From positions 1 through 18,698 of the forward strand of contig JACVRP010000017.1 in the NCBI GenBank assembly GCA_014534385.1: a stretch of 18,698 nucleotides of DNA, written 5' to 3'. The position numbers and the translations under genes were made by a program. The notes under the pieces are model-generated. The model was not told where the DNA came from. It saw nothing but the letters and a program-made list of their open reading frames with translations, and did no database searches. The stretch comes from Cyanobacteria bacterium Co-bin13 (GTDB lineage Bacteria; Cyanobacteriota; Cyanobacteriia; Phormidesmidales; Phormidesmidaceae). Below, piece after piece: positions 6,584 to 12,747 of the stretch (its first letter is position 1; every line of letters begins with the position of its first letter).

Positions 6584-7186
6584 TCAGTCAGAGGACTGGG
6601 CTTGAGGGGCAGCGGCAGTTTGATCCCCAGGCGCTAGTGCTCCCGAGACATTAGCCGATAACGTTTGACCGGCGTTGGGCAGGCCGTTGGGCGAAGCAGA
6701 TCCAGTTGATCTGCGGATCTGCCGCATTAGACTGCCCATCTCCAGTGCACTCATAGCATAGTCCCAGCCATGGTTGCCCTTAATCCCGGCTCGTTCCAAA
6801 GCCTGCTGCATATTGTCCGTGGTCAATACCCCAAAGATAATTGGGACTCCTGTCTGAAAGCCAGCCGCTGCAATGCCTTTAGAGACTTCTGCCGAAACGT
6901 AGTCAAAGTGGGGCGTACTGCCCCGGATTACGGCTCCCAGGCAGACAATGGCGTCGTAGCGGCCAGTCAAAGCCAGCTGACGAGCCACTAGGGGAATCTC
7001 AAAACTGCCAGGAACCCAGGCATAGTCTACCTGGGAGCCGTAGGGGTCAATATCGACGCCGTGGCGCTTCAGGCAGTCCTGGCACCCTTCCAGGAGCTTC
7101 CCGGTCACCAGATCGTTGAATCGACCAATCACCAGAGCAAACCGCAGCGGCTCTCCGGCGGTGAAGGTGCCTTCAAAAACAGCCAT
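6584..7186 (-). CDS. ribH: 6,7-dimethyl-8-ribityllumazine synthase
   Basis: Penultimate enzyme of riboflavin synthesis. It condenses 5-amino-6-ribitylaminouracil with dihydroxybutanone phosphate in the cytoplasm, usually as a pentamer or 60-mer. Family motifs are clear: RFN (22-24), VPGSFEIPL (58-66), CLGAVIRGSTPHFDYV (82-97) with catalytic His93, LTTDNMQQALERAG (121-134) and GNHGWDYAMSALEM (137-150). I chose the ATG at 7186 (MAVFEGTFTAG), because the upstream extension to 7252 runs back through the psbZ coding end and is not conserved-looking. The protein is then 200 residues. About 40 of these form a C-terminal Ser/Ala/Gly/Pro-rich tail absent from the compact family core. It follows psbZ by 14 bp on the same strand. 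The psbZ-ribH pairing is also known from other cyanobacteria. Confidence 0.93.
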   Translation of the reverse strand: MAVFEGTFTAGEPLRFALVIGRFNDLVTGKLLEGCQDCLKRHGVDIDPYGSQVDYAWVPGSFEIPLVARQLALTGRYDAIVCLGAVIRGSTPHFDYVSAEVSKGIAAAGFQTGVPIIFGVLTTDNMQQALERAGIKGNHGWDYAMSALEMGSLMRQIRRSTGSASPNGLPNAGQTLSANVSGALAPGDQTAAAPQAQSSD

Positions 7187-7200
7187 AGAACTTTTAAGAC

Positions 7201-7389
7201 CTAAACCACAAAATAATTCAAGCCGCCCACGACAACCACCAGCACGCCCCAAACGATAGAGCCTAGCAGGATTAGCCGCTTAGACTGATCCCAGTTTTGG
7301 GGAGAAGCATAGGCAACTGGCACGTACACAACCAGGGCGAAAGACAGCAAAACCAGAGCAAACAGGGCGATCTGAAACAGAAACAGCAT
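7201..7389 (-). CDS. psbZ: photosystem II reaction centre protein Z (PsbZ / Ycf9)
   Basis: Small thylakoid-membrane subunit at the periphery of photosystem II that helps stabilise the PSII core and its association with antenna proteins. The 62-residue length is exactly typical. Two transmembrane helices (about 4-27 and 40-61) are joined by a short loop containing YASPQNWDQSKRL, a recognisable PsbZ signature. The ATG is preceded on the minus strand by GAGAGAG, a good ribosome-binding site. It is first in a likely psbZ-ribH operon and divergent from the large DHH-CBS-nucleotidyltransferase gene, with 279 bp between the two starts. Confidence 0.95.
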   Translation of the reverse strand: MLFLFQIALFALVLLSFALVVYVPVAYASPQNWDQSKRLILLGSIVWGVLVVVVGGLNYFVV

Positions 7390-7623
7390 TGTTATTCTCT
7401 CTCAAACACAGCAGGGATCGGGGGAAATGACGACTCCCTAGAGAGGCATTCATCACTTTCCTGCCTAGTACGCTATCAGAAATCCGTCCCCTTGCGAAAG
7501 TCCAAATCCACCTAGTAGAGCCTAACTGCACGCCTGTCTACGCCTATGATGAAGGAGGCCAGAGCAAGTTTGAGTTCGCTCCCTTCAAGGATCTGCTGGC
7601 TGGCTAACCGGTGGCAACTCAAA

Positions 7624-7661
7624 TTGACAGAACGCTGAAAATTGACAGAATTTTGACAGAA
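7624..7661 (+). promoter_or_regulatory. triple TTGACAGAA repeat immediately upstream of the DHH-CBS-nucleotidyltransferase gene
   Basis: TTGACAGAA occurs three times in direct orientation, at 7624-7632, 7642-7650 and 7653-7661, ending seven bases before the ATG at 7669. Each copy contains a consensus -35 hexamer, but the last two are too close to the start codon to drive that gene with a normal leader. They may be regulator sites or the remnant of a duplication. Nothing else is evident in the 7390-7623 stretch. Confidence 0.4.
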
Positions 7662-7668
7662 ATTATCA

Positions 7669-10449
7669 ATGGACCTGGTGCTTTGCCACACAACGGCTGA
7701 CTTCGACACCCTGGGGGCAGCGGTGGGGGTGACTCGTCTGCTGCCGGGTAGCCGGATTGTGCTGTCAGGGGGCGCTCACCCAACGGTACAGACGTTTCTG
7801 GCCCTGCATCGCGATGAGTATCCTTTGATTGAGCGGCGGGCGGTGGATTTGGACCAGGTGCGATCCTTGACCATCGTTGATGCCCAAAACCGCGATCGCT
7901 TCGCTCCAGTAGCGGACTGGATTGATTGGGCGGAGCAGCAGGCGATTCCGATTACGCTATACGACCATCACACCCAAGCGACTGGAGATATTCGGGCGGA
8001 TCACCGCGTGGTAGAGCCAGTAGGAGCAGCGACAACTCTGGTGGTAGAACAGCTCCAGTCTAAAAACGTAAGCCTAAGGGGGGCCGAAGCAACGGTTATG
8101 GCCCTGGGCATTCACGTTGATACTGGCTCTTTGAGCTTTGAGCAGGCGACGGCCCGCGATGCCCTGGCCCTGGCCTGGCTGATGGCGCAGGGGGCTAGCC
8201 AGCGAGCGATCGCAGAATTTGTTGAGCCTGGCCTTTCTCCCACACTGCAGGCTCTACTTACCGAGGCAATGGAATCGCTTACGGTTGAAACCCAGCGAGG
8301 GTTTAGGCTAGCCTCGGTGCTGCTATCTCTAGAGAACCACGTCCCTGGGCTGTCGAACTTGACCGAGAGGCTGATGTCTCTTAGCGACAGTGACTGTTTT
8401 CTGCTGGGGGCACACTATCCGCTTAAATCTGGGTCGCTTAGCGCTGGGGAAGACAAGCTGGTGCTGATCGGGCGGGTGCGGGGCCGTGCAGCGTCCTCGG
8501 CTAACGGTCACGGCATCAACTTCAACGAAATTTTTCAGCCGCTGGGCGGGGGCGGCCATCCCACTGCCGCCGCCGTAACCCTGACTACCCCCAATCCGCA
8601 GGCGGTGATGGGGCAGGCGATGGCGCAGGTGCGATCGCAAGTTCCCCATCCTCCCACTGCCCGAGAGCTGATGTCTTCCCCAGTGCGAACCATCCGGCCT
8701 GGCACAACGATCCAAGAGGCCCAGCGCATTCTGCTGCGCTATGGTCACTCGGGGCTCTCGGTCGTCAATGCCCAGGACGAGTTGGTAGGGATTATTTCTC
8801 GCCGCGATATTGACCTGGCGCTGCACCACGGCTTCAGCCATGCCCCAGTCAAGGGCTATATGACCATTGAGCCCAAGACTATTCATCCCGACACCCCCCT
8901 GCCCCAGATCGAGCAGCTGATGGTGACCTATGACATTGGCCGCCTGCCGGTATTGGACGGGGAAAACCTGATTGGCATTGTTACCCGCACCGATGTGCTG
9001 CGACAGCTGCACCAAGACCAGCAGGGGATTTACGCCGACGAAGACGAAGAAGTTCCTCACCGACCGCCCTTGCCGACTCGACTCCCGCCGCCAGACATGC
9101 TAACGAGGCGGCTGCAGCAGGCGCTTAAACCAGGCCTTTGGGACGTCTTGCAGCAGATGGCCGAGGCGGCCCAAGCTCAGGGCTGGCACCTGTACTTGGT
9201 AGGGGGAGCCGTGCGAGATCTGCTGCGGATACCAACCTCTCAAACGGTTGAGCTAAAGGATCTCGACCTGGTGGTAGATGGCTACTACCAGTCTGCTCAG
9301 GTGGGTGCTGGGGTGGCTCTGGCAGAAGCAATCAAGGCATCCTATCCGGCGGTAGAGCTGCAGGTCTACGGTCGGTTTCAAACAGCGGCCCTGGTCTGGC
9401 ATAAGGATAGCCCTAACGACTTGGCTGGCCTCATGGTCGATGTTGCTACCGCCCGCACCGAGTTTTACCCCTATCCGGCGGCCAACCCCGAAGTCGAGGC
9501 CAGCTCCATCCGGCAGGATCTCTACCGGCGGGACTTTACCATCAATGCCATGGCTATCCGCCTGACCAGGCCAGGAACAGGGACGCTTCTAGACTTTTTT
9601 GGCGGGCTCATCGACCTGTGCGAGGGGCGGGTGCGCGTGCTCCATGCCAACAGCTTCATCGAAGATCCGACTCGCATCTACCGGGCAGTGCGGTTTGCGG
9701 TGCGTCTCGGATTTGCCCTCGACTCCCAAACTGAGAGCTACATTCAACATGCTCTAGAGAGCGGTATCTATACTCAAATGCAGCGCCAGGTGGCCCAGGT
9801 GCCTGCCCTCCAGGCCCGTCTGCGAAATGAGCTGGAGTACATCTTAGAGGCCGACTATTGGCAGCCAGCGCTGCACTGGCTGGAGCGGCTAGGCGCGCTT
9901 CAGTGCCTGCACCCAGACCTGGTGATGGACGCCCCCCTCTGGCACCAACTTCGCCGCCTGACCAGATGGATTGAGCATTTTGACCTGGCGCTGCAGATGC
10001 GGCCCTGGGAGCTGCGGCTCCAGGTGCTGCTGGCAGCGGTGCCGCCGCCAGACCGAGGGACTGTAGCCGAACATCTACAGCTGCCCCTGGCCAGCCAGCA
10101 GCGGCTCGGCACGCTAGCAGCTCAGGAGCAGGCGTGGCTGCAGGCGCTCTCTACCGATCTGCCGCCTAGCCAGGTGGTGCAGCAGCTGCGGGAGGCCGAT
10201 TTAGCCACGCTGCTGCTGGTCAGTGCCCGCCATCCTCGGCCCCTGGGGCAGCTGGTTTGGCGTTACCTGACTCAGTGGTCAAAGGTTAAACCACCGCTCA
10301 ATGGCAATCACCTAAAGGCCCTGGGTTACCGCCCCGGACCTCGTTTCCGAGAAATTCTAGACACGCTGCTCAACGCCACTCTCGATGGGCAGATCCAAAC
10401 CCCAGCCGAAGCAGAGGCTTTTCTAGCGGCTCACTACCCCCCAGATTGA
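7669..10449 (+). CDS. DHH/DHHA1 phosphoesterase - CBS pair - tRNA CCA/A/CC-adding nucleotidyltransferase fusion
   Basis: A 926-residue multidomain protein. Residues 1-320 form a DHH/DHHA1 phosphoesterase module (NrnA/RecJ-like): HTTADFD (7-13), VDAQN (70-74), DHH (99-101), HVDTGS (149-154) and GGGGHPTAAA (293-302), so the metal ligands are intact. Residues about 333-385 and 397-449 are a CBS pair that may bind adenine nucleotides. Residues about 505-926 are a class II tRNA nucleotidyltransferase/poly(A)-polymerase-like domain, with VGGAVRD (511-517), the catalytic carboxylates in KDLDL (Asp531, Asp533), RRDFTINAMA (620-629) and EDPTRIYRAVRF (665-676). The architecture is known in cyanobacteria and Aquificae, where separate CC- and A-adding enzymes can share the work of building the tRNA 3' end. 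Which base this one adds cannot be read by eye. It acts in the cytoplasm. The ATG has no clear Shine-Dalgarno motif and is preceded by the TTGACAGAA repeats. Confidence 0.9.
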   Translation: MDLVLCHTTADFDTLGAAVGVTRLLPGSRIVLSGGAHPTVQTFLALHRDEYPLIERRAVDLDQVRSLTIVDAQNRDRFAPVADWIDWAEQQAIPITLYDHHTQATGDIRADHRVVEPVGAATTLVVEQLQSKNVSLRGAEATVMALGIHVDTGSLSFEQATARDALALAWLMAQGASQRAIAEFVEPGLSPTLQALLTEAMESLTVETQRGFRLASVLLSLENHVPGLSNLTERLMSLSDSDCFLLGAHYPLKSGSLSAGEDKLVLIGRVRGRAASSANGHGINFNEIFQPLGGGGHPTAAAVTLTTPNPQAVMGQAMAQVRSQVPHPPTARELMSSPVRTIRPGTTIQEAQRILLRYGHSGLSVVNAQDELVGIISRRDIDLALHHGFSHAPVKGYMTIEPKTIHPDTPLPQIEQLMVTYDIGRLPVLDGENLIGIVTRTDVLRQLHQDQQGIYADEDEEVPHRPPLPTRLPPPDMLTRRLQQALKPGLWDVLQQMAEAAQAQGWHLYLVGGAVRDLLRIPTSQTVELKDLDLVVDGYYQSAQVGAGVALAEAIKASYPAVELQVYGRFQTAALVWHKDSPNDLAGLMVDVATARTEFYPYPAANPEVEASSIRQDLYRRDFTINAMAIRLTRPGTGTLLDFFGGLIDLCEGRVRVLHANSFIEDPTRIYRAVRFAVRLGFALDSQTESYIQHALESGIYTQMQRQVAQVPALQARLRNELEYILEADYWQPALHWLERLGALQCLHPDLVMDAPLWHQLRRLTRWIEHFDLALQMRPWELRLQVLLAAVPPPDRGTVAEHLQLPLASQQRLGTLAAQEQAWLQALSTDLPPSQVVQQLREADLATLLLVSARHPRPLGQLVWRYLTQWSKVKPPLNGNHLKALGYRPGPRFREILDTLLNATLDGQIQTPAEAEAFLAAHYPPD

Positions 10450-10470
10450 CCCTCTCTGGGATGAAGGGGG
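10435..10470 (+). terminator. hairpin overlapping the stop of the nucleotidyltransferase fusion gene
   Basis: CCCAGA (10440-10445) pairs with TCTGGG (10455-10460), with the TGA stop in the loop. Alternatively the C-run just before it pairs with GGGGG (about 10466-10470), followed by TTT. A later T-run begins near 10497. This is weak evidence for transcription termination between this gene and the pseudokinase gene. Confidence 0.3.
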
Positions 10471-10608
10471 TTTAGCGCATAAGTTATCTGGGGACGGTTT
10501 TTTTGAGAACGTTTGTCTGGGGTCAAAGATAATCCTGCCAGAACCGGCTGGGACAGGATAAAGTGGGCAGGAATAAATAGTCGTGTGCGATCGCACCGAG
10601 CCTACCCT

Positions 10609-12288
10609 ATGACCCTTCCGGTTGGCACCGCCTTACAAAACGGCAGCTACGTGATCGACGCCTTCTGTTTTGAGGACTCCCTGGGCCCGACCTACCTGGC
10701 GACCCAGGTAAGGACAGGCCAGATCCAGCAGATCAAGATTCTGGGAGCGCGGCGACCCGATCAAATCCCTGATCCGGAAGTGCGATCGCAGTTTCAGAGC
10801 TATCTTGAGCAGGTTAACGCCCTCAACCATCCCCACATCGTTCAGCCCCTAACCGGTTTTGAAGAAGAGGGTGTTTTTTACCTGGTGATGGAGGCTGCCA
10901 TTGGTCAACCTCTAACCGCCCGCATTACCCCCAAAGCTCCCCTGTCTGCTCAGGCAGCCCTGCAGGTGTTACAGCAGCTTGAGCAAACCTTAAAGGCTCT
11001 GCGCCCGCTGGGTTGGGCTGGGCTGGTCTTGGCTCCCGACCAGATTTGGCTGCGGCAGCGGCGTTTGCTGTTGACCGGCTTTGGCTTTCCACCACCCGAC
11101 TCCGAAACAGCCGCTCCAGAGCAGGAGATGGTGGCCCAGCTGGCCCGACTCCTGTTTTTTCTGCTGACCGGCGAGCGGGCAGAATCGGTTCAGGCTCCGA
11201 CCGTTCACCTGCGCCATCGGCGTCCGGGGCTGCCCCTCGGGTTTGAGGCAGCTGTAGAGCAGGGTCTAGCCGCCAACCAGCCCCCCCACCAAAATTTTGA
11301 GATCGGACTTTCTCTGGCTACCTGGATGGATCTTCTGCCCCAGCTGCCCCCCAAACCAGACGAGCAGACAGTTGCGCTAAAGCTATCGGAACCAGCCCAC
11401 GGCTCAGTTCAGGGTCCGTTGACTGTTAACGCGTCTGCTGCCCCCAGCGCTAACGCAGCGCTAGCGGAAACCCCCGCAGCGGTTCCATCTGAGGCTGTAG
11501 AACCAGTCCCAACAGCGGTGGCTGTTCCCAACCCAGCTTCGATCGCTGCTGCGCCCCCGATTCCTGATGGTGCTTTTGTCGATCAAATCAGCCCAGTTTC
11601 TGCTTCTTCTGACCCACCAACCGCCAAACCCCAGGCGGCTGCGTCGAATCCCCCTAAGCGGCAGCCCTTCTGGTTTACCCTGCCAGCCGGGCTCGCCTTG
11701 ACGAGTCTAGTGGCTAGCGTCGCTGGATTAGGCTTTGGCCTGTCTCTGCGGCTTCGCGCTCCAGCCGCCCCCAACGGCTCCCGCCTCAACCCAGAACAGG
11801 CTTTTCCACCCCTACCAGATTGGGGCGGCGATGACCCGGTGGCAGAGTTTGATACGCCCTATCTGCCCGATGATTCGGTGCCCAGGGAGCGATCTAGCGA
11901 TGCCCCTCGCAGAGAACTGCCCGCTACAGAACCGGTGGAAAGGCCGCTTGAGCAAGCGCCAGCCCGCCGTGCGGCCCCTCTGGTCCAGGAGGAATACACT
12001 GCACCCTCCGAGCCCTGGGAGAGTAACCCCAGTAGCGAAGCCGTGGCCCCAGAGGAGCCCAGGCCGTCTGCTGAACCGCCCAGTATGGCCGACCCTCTGT
12101 CGCCGGTTGCCCCTCCCTCCGAGCTGCCTGTGCCTAGGGAAGTTCCCAGCCCAATTGCCCCCCCATCCCCCCTGTCCACACCCAATGCTCCAATGATCGA
12201 AAAAACTTCTCCCGCCAATCCGGCTCCCAGCTTCTCCCACAGCCCCGGCTCTGCCGTAGCCGCCCCGGCTCCCATAACTAGCCCCTAA
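10609..12288 (+). CDS. membrane-anchored protein kinase-like protein, probable pseudokinase, with proline-rich tail
   Basis: Residues about 1-245 follow the Hanks-type Ser/Thr kinase layout: a TYLATQ segment, QIKIL with Lys43, SYLEQVNALNHPHIVQPL with Glu67 as the likely helix-C glutamate, and YLVMEAAIGQPL as the hinge. Catalytic elements are gone. The glycine loop reads FEDSLGPTYL, the HRD...KPEN segment reads GLVLAPDQI, and DFG reads GFG (157-159). It should therefore not phosphorylate and may bind nucleotide or partners only. A linker rich in Ala and Pro (250-350), one transmembrane helix (about 354-382) and a 175-residue Pro/Ser/Glu-rich tail (presumably extracytoplasmic) follow. I chose the ATG at 10609, since the frame's extension to a TTG at 10513 adds non-homologous residues across a HIP1 site. 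It stands upstream of a group containing an ABC1 kinase and a PP2C phosphatase. Kinase fold fairly sure; role unknown. Confidence 0.78.
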   Translation: MTLPVGTALQNGSYVIDAFCFEDSLGPTYLATQVRTGQIQQIKILGARRPDQIPDPEVRSQFQSYLEQVNALNHPHIVQPLTGFEEEGVFYLVMEAAIGQPLTARITPKAPLSAQAALQVLQQLEQTLKALRPLGWAGLVLAPDQIWLRQRRLLLTGFGFPPPDSETAAPEQEMVAQLARLLFFLLTGERAESVQAPTVHLRHRRPGLPLGFEAAVEQGLAANQPPHQNFEIGLSLATWMDLLPQLPPKPDEQTVALKLSEPAHGSVQGPLTVNASAAPSANAALAETPAAVPSEAVEPVPTAVAVPNPASIAAAPPIPDGAFVDQISPVSASSDPPTAKPQAAASNPPKRQPFWFTLPAGLALTSLVASVAGLGFGLSLRLRAPAAPNGSRLNPEQAFPPLPDWGGDDPVAEFDTPYLPDDSVPRERSSDAPRRELPATEPVERPLEQAPARRAAPLVQEEYTAPSEPWESNPSSEAVAPEEPRPSAEPPSMADPLSPVAPPSELPVPREVPSPIAPPSPLSTPNAPMIEKTSPANPAPSFSHSPGSAVAAPAPITSP

Positions 12289-12327
12289 GCCCGGCTGCCT
12301 CTATCAAAAGGCACTGGACAGGAGCGC

Positions 12328-12333
12328 TATAAT
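12328..12333 (+). promoter_or_regulatory. TATAAT -10 element upstream of the small conserved gene
   Basis: A perfect TATAAT lies 31 bases before the ATG at 12365. No good -35 hexamer sits at the right distance, and the leader ends in a run of seven T just before the start codon with no Shine-Dalgarno motif. Between the pseudokinase stop and this element, TGCCT (12297-12301) can pair with AGGCA (12309-12313) as a small terminator-like hairpin. Confidence 0.35.
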
Positions 12334-12364
12334 TCTCTCAAGATAGGTCTATTAAGCTTTTTTT

Positions 12365-12691
12365 ATGAGCAACCCGATGTTACATGCCTTTTTCATCGGT
12401 CGAGCCTTGGCGGAAGCAGCTGGCGACCAGGTAGAACGGCTGATGACCAATGCCCTGAGTTCTCTGGGCAAGTTTGATGCAGAACAGCGGGAAAATCTGC
12501 GCCAGTTCACTGAAGAGGTCTTGGCCCGGGCTCAGCAGGCGGAGGCAGCGGCAGCGCAAGAAACCGCAGGCACGTCGACGACCGTTGTTGGAGATGGACA
12601 AGCCCAAGATTTGCAGCAGACAATTGATCTGTTGAGAGCAGAAATTGCCCAAGTTAGAGTAGCCCTGCAACAGTATCGGGCATCCTTGTAA
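12365..12691 (+). CDS. small conserved cyanobacterial protein, phasin-like helical
   Basis: A 108-residue soluble protein with no known activity. Residues 1-20 (MSNPMLHAFFIGRALAEAAG) form an amphipathic or hydrophobic helix. Then comes a helix with LGKFDAEQRENLRQFTEEVLARA, a low-complexity Ala/Gln/Thr linker (58-78) and a C-terminal coiled-coil helix (LQQTIDLLRAEIAQVRVALQQYRASL). The pattern resembles a family of short proteins shared by cyanobacteria and plastids that I believe is catalogued as DUF6825; I could not verify this. Phasin-like helical packing or membrane association is inference. It begins 32 bp after a TATAAT element and is followed after 56 bp by the ABC1 kinase gene, so it may lead that operon. 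Confidence 0.75.
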   Translation: MSNPMLHAFFIGRALAEAAGDQVERLMTNALSSLGKFDAEQRENLRQFTEEVLARAQQAEAAAAQETAGTSTTVVGDGQAQDLQQTIDLLRAEIAQVRVALQQYRASL

Positions 12692-12736
12692 AGGGTAGCT
12701 CTGTGCCTTGTTGTCCTATGCCGCAGTTTGCTGATT

Positions 12737-12742
12737 GAGGAG
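12737..12742 (+). promoter_or_regulatory. ribosome-binding site fixing a GTG start
   Basis: GAGGAG lies five bases before the GTG at 12748, which supports this non-ATG start for the ABC1 kinase gene. No alternative ATG with a comparable site occurs before the conserved region. Confidence 0.7.
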
Positions 12743-12747
12743 TTTGA

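Noticed and set aside
7187..7252. N-terminal extension of ribH into psbZ
   Set aside because: It would overlap the psbZ 3' end and adds a non-family Gly/Arg-rich leader. The ATG at 7186 matches the family start.
8329..9060. Minus-strand 243-codon frame antisense to the DHH-CBS gene
   Set aside because: Lies wholly inside a clearly real gene in the opposite strand, with Arg/Pro/Gly-rich, motif-free sequence typical of antisense shadows in GC-rich DNA.
10513..10608. TTG-initiated N-terminal extension of the pseudokinase
   Set aside because: No ribosome-binding site, spans a HIP1 site, and adds residues before the point where the kinase fold normally begins. The ATG at 10609 is preferred.
11735..12275. 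Long frames on both strands across the proline-rich tail of the pseudokinase gene
   Set aside because: A repetitive Pro/Ser/Glu-coding region produces open frames in all phases. None shows a motif or start signal.
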